A program made the position numbers and the translations under genes. DNA of 64,000 nucleotides. Source: Vanrija pseudolonga. Lineage: Eukaryota > Basidiomycota > Tremellomycetes > Trichosporonales > Trichosporonaceae. Under the pieces are notes generated by a model. It searched no databases. It saw only the letters and a program-made list of their open reading frames with translations, and was not told the DNA's origin. The stretch spans positions 3,596,001 through 3,660,000 of the forward strand of contig NC_085850.1 in the NCBI RefSeq assembly GCF_020906515.1, in the 5' to 3' direction. Below, piece by piece: positions 30,701 to 42,572 of the stretch (within the stretch, counting starts at the first letter, position 1; every line of letters begins with the position of its first letter).

Positions 30701-33700
30701 ATTGTCGGCGTGGTCCAGGACCTGACGAGCTACCACCGCGTCATGCTGTACCGCTTTGACGAGGCGTACAATGGCGAAGTGGTGGCCGAGCTCGTGGATC
30801 CCACACGAGACGTTGATCTGTACAACGGCCACTGGTTCCCGGCCACCGACATCCCGCCACAGGCAAGAGCGCTGTACACCGTCAACAAGGTCCGCTTCCT
30901 GTACGACCGGAGCCAGACGACCGCGCGTATGGTCCTCAAGGAACGGGCCGACCTTGCGTACCCGCTGGATATGACGCAATGCTTTCTGCGTGCCCTCTCG
31001 CCCATCCACCTGCAATGTACGTTTGGTAAGGGAATGCTTCTGACACCACAGACCTCAAGAACATGGGTGTCCAAGCGTCCCTATCCATCTCCGTCATGGC
31101 GTTCGGCAAGCTCTGGGGACTGGTCTGCTGTCAGTCGGTCGGCGAGCATGGCATGCGTACGTCCTTCCCCATCCGCCAGCTCCTTCGCGTGTTGTCCGAC
31201 ACGATGTCGCTCAACATTGAGCGGCTTACATATGCCGAGCGCCTCAGCGTGCGCCGACTGGTGAGTTGTGGTAGTGAGGGGAGATTGCTGATTCCAGATC
31301 ACATCGATGCCGAACGACTCGCCAGTGCCTGGATACATCATGTCGAACGCCGACGACCTGCTGTCGTACTTTGACGCTGACGCCGGCATGCTCGTCATCA
31401 ACGACGGGTGTAAACTGCTCGGCAAGGTTGAGCACGCCCATGCCATGTTGGCGATTGCAGAGTACCTCCGCATTTCCAGGTTCCAGGGGATCCGCGCCTC
31501 TAGCTGCATCGAAGTCGACCACCCCGACCTCATCCTCCCCGGCGCAACTGACAAGGGGTCGATATCGGGGCTACTGTATGTCCCCCTTACGGCTCGCGCC
31601 GGCCAAGACTTCCTCGTCTTCTTCCGCAAGGGACAACTGCGCGAGGTGCGCTGGGCAGGCAACCCCTACAAGCCAGCATATGCAGACCCGAGCGCCCAGC
31701 TGCAACCGCGCAAGTCGTTCCAATCGTGGGCTGAGAAGGTTCACGGCCGGGCCAGGCCGTGGAGCGACGACCAGGTCGAGTCAGCGGGCATCTTGGCCCT
31801 CATCTACGGCAAGTTTATCCAGGTGTGGCGCGAGAGACAGAACGCCATGGTCTCGAGTCAGCTCACGGCAATTCTACTGTCCAACACGTCGCACGCGGTG
31901 CGTACACCGCTGTCACAGATCATCAACACGCTCGAGTTGGCTCTTGCTGGTAACATTGACGACGAGACGCGCGCCATGCTCGAAAACTCGCACCAGGCAT
32001 CACGCGCACTCATGTTCCACGTCCACGACCTGCTCGACCTCACGAGAATCGAACCAGGTAACGAGACTGGATTCAACGACCCATTCGACTTGAAGCAGAC
32101 AATGCAAGACACTGTGAGATTGTACCGAACGGAAGCGAGCCGTCGTGGTCTCGAGTTCCGCGTCGATATGGGGGATGGCCTCCCAACGATGGTGATTGGC
32201 GACGCCCGCAAGATCAAGACGATTGTGTCCAACCTCGTTGCGAACTCGGTCAAATTCACCGACAAGGGGTACATTGAAGTCGCGGCACGTCTGCAGCAGC
32301 CCAAGTCACGGCCACAGTCGAACCGCGCCCCATCGCACCAAGGCTCGTCAAGACAAGAGTCGCGAGGGACGCACGATGACAGCAGCGGCAGCGACCAGGG
32401 TGTGAGCGCCAGCGCTGACACCTGGTCGAATGCGGACAGCACTCGCACCACCAAGGCCGTTACGCCGCCGGATGGCTTTGTCGCGATCGAAATTATCGTT
32501 AGCGATTCCGGCTGCGGTATTCCCCCCGAGCAGCTCGAGGCCATGTTCGTGGCGCTCGAGGGCGCCGAGGACTGGGCCAACCCCGAAGGCGCTGGTCTTG
32601 GCCTCGGCCTTGCGGTCGTTGCGCGTATCACAGAGCAGCTGCAGGGTCAGCTGTGCGTCGAGAGCGAGGTACAGGCGGGCACCCACTTCTTCCTTACCCT
32701 CATCATGGAAGTCTACACGGGCGACCTACCTACCCCTCAGGGTTCCGACCCGCCCGGTCTAAATGACTTTGACATCCCTGCTCTCGGTGCTGGCGATCTG
32801 CTCATGGGCGCGAGCACGCCGAACACCATCCCGGCGACGGCGCCAGCGGCGACCACCCCTCTCCGGCCGGGCCCGGAGACGCCGCCTACTCCGCTGGGCA
32901 CTGAGGCGGGCCCCTCGCCATCGCACATCAATGCCCAGCGGCGGTTGACCCCCCGGAACCCGACCAACTTTGCCAAGCATCTCCCGCTGCTCTCACCGGA
33001 TCTCATGAAGCAAGGCCAGCAGACAATGGGAACACTGCCCAAGCCCAGCCCACCCGACTCGCCTGGCACAGTGCACGTCACTGAGCGACGCCTCTCGGTC
33101 GGCGCAGCTTCGTTCATCATGCGGTCGTCTGATCGTTCACCGGCTGTGAGCGGCGGGCCGCAGGGGAACTACTTTGATCGCCGTGTAAGCTCGTCGTCTC
33201 CTCCAACAAGCGCCCGCAAGCACCGATTTGCTTCGTCGCCGCAGGTTTCGCCGTCCCTTGAGGGCCTGCCACCGGCCATGGTATATCCCAAGGTCTTCTC
33301 GAGAACAAATTCCGGCTCTTCGACTGGGTCTATTCCGGGCAGCAAGCGACTGTCAAAGTCGAGCCTAGGAACCGCCGTCAGTGTGCCACCACCACCACCG
33401 ACCAGGTCCAAGCGGGGGCCGAAGGGCAACCAGCAGCTGCGAGTCCTCGTCGTCGAGGACGACCTTATCAATTCGCAGATCCTGCAGCGGCGCCTGCGAA
33501 TGGACAAGCACACGGTCATCGCTGTGGAGAACGGTCAGCAGGCGGTCGACGCACTGAGGGCCGACTGGGACATTGACGCAGTGCTCATGGACATTCAGTG
33601 AGTGGCGTTCTGCGATGAAGCTGACAGCAAGAATGCCCATTATGGACGGCAAGACGGCTGCTTCGGAGATCCGAAAGCAGGAGGCTAAGCTGCCTCCCGG

Positions 33701-34052
33701 CCGCACGCAGGGTATCAACCCCTTGTTAGTCGACGGGCGTATCCCGATCTTTGCCGTGAGCGCAAGCCTGTACGAGGAAGACCGAGCCGGGCTGGCGCGC
33801 AACTTTGACGGGTGGCTCCTCAAGCCTCTTGGTGAGTGGTGCGGTACTGAACAAGCTAACGCCCTTGCAGAATTTGGCCGCGTCCGCAAGCTCCTCTCGG
33901 CGCTCGAGGACACTGACAAGCGCCGCGACGAGGTCTACTCGCCTGGGAACTGGGAGCGCGGCGGCTACTTCCGCGGCCCCAGCCCCGAGGCGACGCCGAA
34001 CGGGACACCAATAGAGGCGATGGAGAAGTTGAGCATGGCGGCGGCGGCGTGA
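27762..34052 (+). CDS. phytochrome hybrid histidine kinase
   Basis: Six exons (27762-29474, 29528-31016, 31052-31260, 31298-33597, 33632-33831, 33871-34052) give 2,030 aa. After a disordered N-terminal extension of about 500 residues come a PAS domain with the bilin-attachment Cys (Cys 536, in RCEDEPIRTPGTVQGFGVL), a GAF domain (about 936-1150) with the ATDIPPQAR form of the PASDIP motif, and a PHY domain whose tongue carries PRKSFQSW and RARPW. A HisKA H-box SHAVRTPL (His 1336) follows, then HATPase with N-box SNLVANSVKFTD and G-boxes, and a receiver domain with Asp 1902 (LMDIQMPIMDG) and the conserved Lys near 1967. All catalytic residues appear intact, so it should be a red-light-sensing kinase that autophosphorylates and passes phosphate to its receiver. 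Fungal phytochromes bind biliverdin at the N-terminal PAS Cys. A poorly conserved insert (about 1610-1840) separates kinase and receiver. Confidence 0.95.
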
Positions 34053-34207
34053 GAGACAAGCAATAACCCATCATTTCCATCATCTTGTAGCGGATACGAG
34101 TGTATGCATCAGACCAATCCATCTTGTGGCAGCGGCTTTTGCTCAGGCTCGCTCGAGTCGACGACCGACGGGCCGGAGCCCGGAGCACCGGAGTCGAGCC
34201 GCGCGGT

Positions 34208-34215
34208 TCACGTGA
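34208..34215. promoter_or_regulatory. TCACGTGA palindrome upstream of the small conserved gene
   Basis: A perfect 8-bp palindrome, 124 bp before the ATG at 34339. It is the same sequence as in the RPS5 and TYR1 upstream regions. Confidence 0.5.
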
Positions 34216-34338
34216 CTTGTGCCTTTGTTATCGGGTAATGCCGAGTCGCACTCTCTTAAACACCGCCGCCGCCGCCGCCTTCCTCGGTCGACTTGTTGAC
34301 TCGTCCCTCTCTTCTCATCACACTTCACGCACAGCACG

Positions 34339-35130
34339 ATGCTCGTCGCCGCCGCCACCTTCCGCCGCCCCGCCGCCCAGACATTGACGCGCGCACTCGC
34401 CACCTCGGCGCGATTGCGCGCCGGAGCGGCCGACACCAAGCCCCCGCCCCGCGTCGTCCTCGGCGTGCCTGTCAACCTGGTCACGGTCAACCGCAGCCCG
34501 GAGCGCGCGCGCTCCGTGCTCACCGAGGTCATTGACCGCGTGCAGGACAAGTACACTATCAAGTATGGCGGCAACATTGACAGTGAGTAGCAGCGGCGCG
34601 CGCAGCGCGTCGCGTCGCGAGGGCTGGGCGACGGGCTAGAGCGGAGACGTCGCCCCACCCCCTTTCCGCGCCAAGCACCACGCCAACCCACTCACACCAC
34701 CGCAGCGATCGAGGGATTGCGCCCCTTCCTCATCTCCAACAAGCACAAGCCGGGCATCTTGGTATGTCGGGCGTGGGTTCGCGGAATGAAGCGCTGACCA
34801 CGGCTGCAGTTCTGCGCGTCCATGGTGAGTTTGGAGAGGCTGAAACGGTTGCGGGGCCGCGAGGGGCGTTGGTGGGGGCTGGTGACGGCGCGCTGGTGCC
34901 CGTGACGCCCCGCGCGCGCGCGCGCTCGCTTCGCTCGCACGCAACGCTAACACGCCCAGTGGTCCAAGGAGGAGCAGGACGAGATCATCGCCATCGCGCA
35001 CGAGATGGTGCCCGGTATCCGCACGCACGCGATCCCCCCTGGCCTCTGGGACGCGTCGCTTGGCGGCCGCGAGAACGTGCTCAACTACATCATGGAGCAG
35101 ATTGACAACATCATGGCGTCGACCGACTAG
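34339..35130 (+). CDS. conserved small protein with mitochondrial-type N-terminus
   Basis: Four exons (34339-34582, 34706-34761, 34810-34824, 34960-35130) give 161 aa. The third exon is only 15 nt and encodes FCASM. The first 30 residues (MLVAAATFRRPAAQTLTRAL and onward) are Arg/Ala-rich and lack acidic residues, as in a mitochondrial presequence. The mature part has strongly conserved-looking motifs: VNLVTVNRSPERAR, a Tyr-Gly-Gly-Asn block, KPGILFCASMWSKEEQ (across the microexon) and THAIPPGLWD. I do not recognise the family and assign no function. The introns between the later exons are GC-rich (123, 48 and 135 nt). The gene converges on the Rce1 gene. Confidence 0.75.
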
Positions 35131-35327
35131 GGAGCTGTGGGGCACACACAGCAAGGAAGAGAGTAATGGGACATGTAACGGTGCAGTGTTCGGCGCGGAA
35201 CTTGGCAGCAAGCAGCAGTGGCGCTGGCGTCGCACGGGGCGACGACAAACGGAAGGAAAGATATCTACATTGACTATTACTGGTGCGCGGCATTCCGCGG
35301 GACGGCAGAGCGGCACGGTGCGGCGCG

Positions 35328-36504
35328 CTACAGCCTTCGGATGCCGTAGATGAAGCCAGCGATGCCGACGAGGTAGGCGGCGATAATGGCTTCCGCGTCA
35401 GCTCGGCAGCCACAGACAAACTCACATTTCTTCTTCTGCGGGTGTTCTGCGATCGACGCGGAGGGTGCTGGCAGGCCCATGATGTTGCAGAAGATGTGCG
35501 AGGCGATGGCCGGGAAGACGGAGCCTGGGGCGTGAGCCATGAAGGGGTGGAATCACACCCACCTGTCCGCAGGTAGACGAATGACGCGAACCAGCCGAAC
35601 AGCGTCGTGTAGCCGAACTGGAAGACTGTGGGTCAGTGTCGCCGTCGGTGCTAGGGAACATACCACAGCGCACAGCCGCGATGAGGGCGTCTCGGCGCGT
35701 CCGCTGGCTCGCGCGATATGTCTGGAACGCGTGGTGGACGTGGGCTGGCGGGTCAGTCTCCATCACAGCACCTTTCACCCACCGACGCCGAACCACAGCG
35801 GGCTGCCGAAGACGAGGTACGATGCCGGGAGGTGGCCGAGAAGGGAGACGGCGAGGATCGCACTGCGGAACAGCAACTCCTCGGACACGGGCCCCTGGGG
35901 CAAGTCAGCATTGTGCGCCGCCACCACGGCACGTCACGGCACAGCACGCACGACGACATAGTTGCGCTTTTCAACGAGGCCGAACTGCCACTTCCAGTTC
36001 GCCTGGCCTGGGAGTTCGGCGTCGAGGTAGGCCTCGTACAGGGGTCCGGTGAAGAGGATGGGGGCGAGGAGGTATGCCAGGGGGCGGTTGAGGGCGAGGT
36101 TGGACAGGCCGAGGAGGGCGAGTGTGGGTCGGACCTGGGCGCGGCGTCAGCACACTGCCTGCCTCGTGACACTCAGTGCTCACGGAATCCCGCGCAGAGT
36201 ACGCGCCGACGCGCGCGACGGTCGCCCACACGCCCGCGAGGGACAGCCGCGTGACGGCCTTGACGGCGGCCATGCGGCGGCGCATCGTGGTGGGGTGGTC
36301 GCGGTGTCCTAGTGGGTATTCGCTTGGTTCGGCGCGCCCCTCGGCCGCCGCGGCGGCGTCGCGCCGCGCAAAGAAAGCCTGCGAGACGTACAGGCTGCCG
36401 ACGTAGCTCGACGCGAAGACGAGCGCGAGCGCGTGCGCCGTGCTCGCGTTGATGCCTGTCGCTAGGGGCGCCGGGAGGGCTAGGTGCGGGTCTATGGCGA
36501 GCAT
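35328..36504 (-). CDS. RCE1: CAAX prenyl protease 2 (Rce1)
   Basis: Seven exons (36504-36184, 36134-35952, 35894-35783, 35744-35664, 35625-35563, 35524-35426, 35389-35328) give 306 aa with several membrane helices. The catalytic signature of the CPBP/ABI protease family is present: the Glu-Glu pair in GPVSEELLFRS, the His of AHVHHAF, and the SHIFCN motif. Rce1 removes the last three residues of farnesylated or geranylgeranylated CAAX proteins such as Ras and Rho at the ER membrane, after prenylation and before methylation by Ste14. The protein is close in length to yeast Rce1. The introns are 36-57 nt. The start is the ATG before LAIDPHLALP, and 280 bp separate it from the divergent OCRL-type gene. 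Confidence 0.92.
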
Positions 36505-36783
36505 GGGGGATGGGAGAAAGGAGGGTGTAGAGTTGGGCGTTGAGGTGGGCTTTGTATTGTCGAGAGATCTCAAAGGAGAATAATAAACTCGCGGATGTCA
36601 ATGTGGGCCATGTTGAGTGATGCTCGTTCGGCCCGCGTGCGGGGTCCCCGCGCTCGTCGTCGTTGTCGTGTCGGTCGCGCGTCGTCGTGTTGTTGGTGCC
36701 CTGGCTGGCGCTTCATGTTCATCGGGAAGTCTTTCACTCTCTTTGCCCCTTTCACTCGTCACAAACCCCAGCCAGTCAGCACA

Positions 36784-39700
36784 ATGCCGCAAGCGACCCC
36801 ACCACCGCCAGAACCGGGCTCGCTCGCCTCGCTCCTCCGCCAGACCGAGGCCATCGTCGTCAGCGCGCCGGCGCGCCTCCTCCTCCCCTCGGCGCGGGTG
36901 AACGCCGAGGTCGTCGTTGTGCGGCACACGTCGGGCAGCGTCGTCGAGTCGGGGTGAGTTATGCCGGCCTCGATTGCAAACTAACACCCGCAGCGTGCTC
37001 GTTGTCGTGCCGCCCAAGCCCCGCGCGCCTGCCCGCGTCCTCGCCGCGCTGCCGATCACGCCGAGCACGACCGCCGCGCTGACGCAGACCCCGCCGTCGC
37101 CGTCCACCTCGTTCTTCGCGCAGAGCTCCAAGCCTCGTAAGCTGTTACCTTGGGACCCCAACTGACAACGCCAGACATTGAGCTCACGCTCACCTCGGGC
37201 TCCCGCAAGGCCGAGCTGCAGTTCCCACCCGCAGACTCGGCCAGAGTCCAGGCGCTCATCCGCGAGATCCGCAGGGCGGTCGACACGTCATGTAAGCACC
37301 GAACCCATGCAAACTAGCTGACGGCAGTCGCACAACCCGCCTCGCATTCCTGGCTGGCGTTCTATCCCGAGGTGGAGGGCAGCGCGCCCCCCGCCCCGTC
37401 AGACTCGGACGCGTCGCTCGAGCGGTCGTTTGGCGCCCTCGACGCGAGCGACGACGCCAAGGATGCCAACGAGGCAGAGCTGTATCCAAACCCTTACACC
37501 TTGGGCTTCTCGCGCACGGCGTTCCTCCGCAAGCGCCTCTTTGGCCGCCAGCAAAAGTGGAGTTCGACAAAGCCTGTCTCGTGAGTCGGCCGAACGAGCG
37601 AGCACCGCTGACTCCAGGATCCGCGTCGTCACGTACAATGTCAACAACCGCATCCCTCCAACTGGCACCAAGGAGCTCGGGCCCGTGGTTGGCTACGGAG
37701 CTGAGGACATCATTGTGGTCGGTCTGCAGGAAGTCGGTGGGTAGACAGAGGCCGTTGCAGCGCTCACCCATTCAGACCTTCGCAGCTCCGCCCTGTTCGT
37801 CTCGCAAGGCAACCAGCGTGCCGAGGCGTGGGAGCAGGCCATTTACAACGGCCTTGGAGATAACAAGGAGCAGTACGAGACTGTAGGTGGTAGTACTCCC
37901 TTGACTTGGCTGACGCCAGGTCGCGTCGATACAGTACGTCGGTGTGCTGCTGATCGTGCTCGCCAAGAGCGAGCTCCGCCCCGAGGTCCGCATGGTGCAG
38001 GAGTCTGCTCGCGGCATCGGCCTCATGGGCTTTGGTGGTAACAAGGCTGGCGTGGCTGTCCGCCTCAGGGTCCACGACACGACATTGTGCTTCATCAACT
38101 CGCACCTCGCTGCATGGAAGGAGTACCTTGAGCGCCGAAGGAGCGACTACATCCAGCTCCGCACACTGTTGTCGTTCCCCACTCCGACTGGTGTCAACCC
38201 TCCGTTGGAAGCCTACCACCCCGAGGACCGTGACCTCATGATTGATGACGCGGATGTCATGGTAGGGTACGTGCAGGCGAGCGCCACTGACGTCGCAGTT
38301 CTGGCTTGGCGACCTCAACTACAGACTCGAGTTGGAAGACGCCGACATTAGAGCACTCATCACGACGCAAGACTGGGACACGCTCTTGACCTCTGACCAG
38401 GTAAGCTTGGATCTGCTCAAGTGTAAGCTGACAGCCAGCTCCTGACGGACATTGCCGATAACAAGTCGTTCATTGGCTTCTCGGAACCGAGGATCTCCTT
38501 CAAGCCGTGAGTGTTGCCCTGGAATATGGCACGCCTCGCTGACGCACATCCGCAGCTCGTTCAAGTATGTGCACGGCTCGGTCACCCTCGACCCCAAGCG
38601 CTCGCCAGCGTACTGCGACCGTGTCCTCCATCTCAGCCGCGGCACCGCCATCGGGCCGAAGCAATACACGTCGCACGAGTTGTTATGGTCGGACCACTTA
38701 CCCGTCACCTCAACCTACTCTGTCGACGTTCGCGTTGTGGACGAAGCCAAGCGAGCAGAGGAGCTGGTAGAGTGCCAGTGCGAGCTGGACAAGCTGGACG
38801 AGCTGTACAGAGCCAGCCTCGAGGTGAACACAGGCGAGGTCGACTTTGGGCAGGCGTCATACCGCCGCCTGGTCAAGAAGGAGGTCGTACTCCGCAACAC
38901 AGGCCGTGTGCCAGCCACCTTCTCGTTCCGCACGCCGTCCCCTGGCAAGCCCATCTGCAAGCCCTGGTTTTGGCCGTTCCCGGCCGCTGGCGTCGTCGAG
39001 AGTGGCCAGGAGATCACGGTCATCATCGAGGCTTACGTCGATGAGGAGCACGTCGCCGCATTGACAGGAGGACGGGATATGAATGGTGAGAATAGATGCG
39101 GCGAACTTTGTTGACATGTGTGCAGACGTTCTTGTCCTCCAAATTGAAGGTGGAAAGGAGTCGTTCATTTCATTACAGGCACAGTTCCTGCCCACAATCG
39201 TCGGTCTCCCGCTCGAACTGCTTCCCGAACTCCCCGCCGCCATCCGCGAGGTCCCATTGTCGACGCGGAAGGAGCTGTTGAATCCAAAACAGGAGGATGA
39301 GTCGGACAAGAAGGATGACGACGAGACCAAGTCCAAGACTAAAGGCACCAAGACTGCCCGCGAAGTCTGGCGTTTGCTGGAGCGTCTAATGGCCGAGGGT
39401 ACTGGAGTCGACAAGCTGTGGACAGGGCAAGCAGACCCGACGCAGGTACTGGACATTATTGACGTGAGTGTAGCTGTCCCGGAACCATGTTGACGCCCCA
39501 GGCTTTGGATTCGGGGGCCGAGTCGCTTCCCGGGGATACTCGCGCTACGGCCCAAGCGCTTCTCCACATTCTCTACACGCTGCCGACCAAGCTCATCCCG
39601 CCCGAGCAGCGTGCCGAGTGCCAAGCCGTGCAGGAGAGAGACGACGCGTTTGCGGTGGTGGAGCAGGTGGCTGGTGTCCACGGGAACGTACTCATCGGCC

Positions 39701-39874
39701 TGACAAGCGTCGTGCGGCTGTGCTCTGGAGGTGAACCGGCGGACGAGGCGACGGGTAAGTGGCATACGCAGAGGCATGAAGTTGACATCTTCAGTGACAG
39801 CGCTGGCGACAGCCATCTTTGGCGAGCGGCCAGACGGACGCGAAGCCATGGTTCGAGCGCTCCTCGAGGGGTGA
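36784..39874 (+). CDS. inositol polyphosphate 5-phosphatase, OCRL/INPP5B type
   Basis: Thirteen exons (36784-36953, 36994-37136, 37175-37291, 37328-37580, 37618-37736, 37776-37882, 37920-38261, 38299-38400, 38439-38506, 38556-39085, 39126-39463, 39502-39754, 39795-39874) give 873 aa. The phosphatase domain (about 228-560) has RVVTYNVN, GLQEV, GFGGNKAGVAVR, NSHLAAW, FWLGDLNYR, PAYCDRVL and SDHLPV, covering the Mg-binding and catalytic residues of the DNase I-like fold. It is followed by an ASH-like beta domain (VNTGEVDFG through VIIEAYV) and a RhoGAP-like region (about 650-873) in which no catalytic Arg finger is evident. This order matches OCRL/INPP5B, which hydrolyse PI(4,5)P2 on endosomes and Golgi and act in membrane traffic. 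Confidence 0.93.
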
Positions 39875-40362
39875 CGAAAGGTCATGATGCTTGGTAGCCG
39901 CATGCACTAGTCGTGCTACGTCACACTCCCACACGGCTGCATTCCCCGCTGTCGCTTGGTGGGCAGTGTTTGATGCCTCCGCCAGACGACATTAGACTGA
40001 CACTAGTTGGAGAGGAGGTGCCTAGTAACGTTAGTCTTCCGGCATAACGACCGGGCTGGAGCACTAAGGCGGGCTTGCACGATTTTATGATCCATCAAAT
40101 GAAGTCAATCTACAGATGGCGGCGATGATGGCGTGTGGGGCGACGTTGCTTGTCGCGCCGCTCGCTGCCGTTGGATGATGCTCTAGCCACGGGAGTCACG
40201 GAGAGTCACTCGCAGGGAGTTAGTTATATCTGGATTGCGTTAGCACACGATTGTGCGAGCGGAGCTGCGGACCCGACTTACAAGGCTGTAAATCTGGTGC
40301 ACATACAACGTATTGGATAATGTCACAGACGGGTGTGTGGTGGATATGTCTGGGTGTGGGTC
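39875..40362. other. convergent 3' region
   Basis: 488 bp between the converging phosphatase and GPI-protein genes. No gene or repeat was recognised. Confidence 0.5.
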
Positions 40363-40958
40363 TCAGAGGACAAAGGCGAGTGTTGTGGCCACAATGGCGG
40401 CGGGGAGCACAATGCCAACAACAGCGGCGCGGCGGCCGGACGACGCCTTTCCAGCCGCGGCAGCGCTGGCGGTCGCGCTGTTGGACGTGACGGTCTGCGA
40501 GCCGGGGATGAGGACGCTCGGGGCGCTGGATGCGCCGCCTGCCGCACCGCCAGCCGAGCCACTAGGCGCGAGGATGAGGCTTGCCGAGGCGTCGTTGCGC
40601 ACCGTCGATGGCGGCGTGGGCGGTGGCTTTGGCGGCGACGAGGTGGCCTCTGGCGCTGACGTGATGAGGTGCGGGAGGGACAGGCCGTCGTTTGTGCTGT
40701 CTGGTGATGGCGCAGTGAGGAGGATGCTCACGCCACCCGACTCGATGGGCAGGCGGCCCGACCTGGCTGTCAGAGACCGCCTCGTCAAATAAAATAAACT
40801 CACAGTGTCGTGAGCCGCTTCTCGAGGGTCTGCGTCGTGTCTGCGGCGGCTGGCGCTGGCGCTGCTCGTGCCGTCGTGGCTGAGGTCATCAGCTTGGTGT
40901 CGTGGCGCTACAGCAACATACCTGCCAGCAGGGCGAGCGCAAGTATGCTTGTTCTCAT
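40363..40958 (-). CDS. small GPI-anchored surface protein
   Basis: Three exons (40958-40922, 40879-40804, 40762-40363) give 170 aa. The first exon and the start of the second encode a signal peptide (MRTSILALALLAATTARA). A Leu-Glu-Lys-Arg site just downstream fits Kex2 processing and would release a short propeptide. The mature part is Ser/Pro/Thr/Ala-rich. The C-terminus has a Gly/Ser/Ala omega-site region (AAAAGKASSG) and a hydrophobic tail (VVGIVLPAAIVATTLAFVL), typical of a GPI signal. The third exon uses the acceptor after GACAGCCAG. The acceptor three bases earlier gives the wrong frame. The protein is probably a wall or plasma-membrane mannoprotein of unknown function. Confidence 0.8.
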
Positions 40959-42572
40959 CGTGTGTGAGTTGAAGAGAAAAGCAACTCAGCAGCGAGCGTT
41001 ATAGCGACGAGGACGGACGGGGCCGAACGAACGAACGAACGACCTTGCTCGCACTTGGTCGCCGTCGTCTCGTTTCAGGAGCAAAGTGTGCGTCGTCGTG
41101 CGCTACCTTGCTTGGTCCACAGCCGCTGCTCAGCTGCTTGCTCTGCGCCACGGCCTTGGTGCTAATGTGCACGCTAAGGGCGAGCCCAAACTCGAGGGGA
41201 GGGACAGAGCAGGCACACACCAGAGGGGCGAGGGAGAGTCTAAAGCCAGAGTGGGGGGGGGGGGGTTAGGGTGGTGGGCGGCGCGCGTGCGCTCGCGCGC
41301 CGTGCGTGTGTGTCTGTCTGTTCGTTGCATGCAGGGCAGAGAGAGAGAGCTCTCGCCGTGCACGCCGTGGACAATGCCCTGCGCGAACGCCACGCCCAAA
41401 CGCACACAACGCGCAACTCCTGACGATTCAATTATGCTTGTCCCAGGGCATGACGAAAGGAGGCGCACGAACAACCGACGACGACGACCAACCGCCGAGC
41501 GTGCACCGTGAAGCGTGCAGCAAGCCTTGTTGCCTCTCCCGCTCCTCGCCCGCAACAACGGCTAGCGTGGCAGCCTGCAGCCCTCACCCTCCCCCCTAAC
41601 GACCCCCACCCACCCCTTTCCCTGTGTCCAACACTTTGCCCTGTTTCACCTGTTAGCATGAGACATGTCAGCAACGTAGTGTCTCGTGGAACGCTGGAAC
41701 AACAAGTGCCGGACAACGCTACCACCAGCTGGTGCACTGCCTCTGCGCGTCGTGCATGCACATGCAGCCTTGCGACGAACGACGTGCCGCCCCACCACCA
41801 AACACCCACGGCGATCGCTGCCGCTGCCGCCGCTCCGCGGGACGGCGCCGGAACTCGAACATTGCCCAACAACATGACTCGTGACGTAAACTGCACATGG
41901 CCGATACCGCATGCCGTGTCGTGTCGTGTCGACGGCGTGCACGAATCTGATAGACCTGAGCTCGCTGACGAGAGTGGGAGGCGACGGGCTGCCAGGCTTA
42001 CAACCAAGCAGAAAACGCGTGGCAGCCCTCCCCTCTACGTCCTCTACCAGCCCTAACCCCCCACGCCCCCGCGACTCACTTGGTCAGGAGCGACTGGCTG
42101 GCTACCCTTCCCGCCCAGTAATTTCCCCGCAGCGCCGCGTGCGTCCGACAGAACACGCAGCCATCCACTGGCCGAGTCGGCCGAATCGCGTGGCGTAGGA
42201 ACGCGCCTCTTGCATTATTACTATCGGATCCCTCCCCGTGCCGCTCGCTCGTGATGGCAGGTCTGTCGGATGCTGCGCGCCCATTGTCGTCACTATCTTG
42301 GCGTGCTGCGGGCGGCGCTGCGCATTTCTGGTCGGTCGGGTATGGCCGAGTTGAGCGAGTGAGCAAGCAAGCGACAAGCACTCAGCAAGCAAGCAACATG
42401 ACCGACGCTGACACAAGTGTGCATGCCTATGTACAACGACTGGGCCGATACCTACTGCGGGAATAGGGCGAGCGGCGAGCGAGTGAGCGCAGCAAGTGCC
42501 TCCCTCGCTCCCTCCCTGCCTGTGTACCTTCTTACCCTCACTGACGCCACACCCACTCGCACCCTCGTCCAC
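40959..42572. other. intergenic, upstream of the GPI-protein gene
   Basis: 1.6 kb with no supported gene. There is a run of 13 G at 41253-41265 and several open frames (for example 41508-42056) of low-complexity composition with no family resemblance. Confidence 0.5.

Noticed and set aside
41253-41275. G-run followed by TTAGGG, considered as a telomere-like repeat
   Set aside because: Only one TTAGGG unit is present. There is no tandem array.
41508-42056. 182-codon open frame in the 41-42 kb gap
   Set aside because: Low-complexity, no family resemblance, no splice structure, and overlapped by equally long frames on the other strand.
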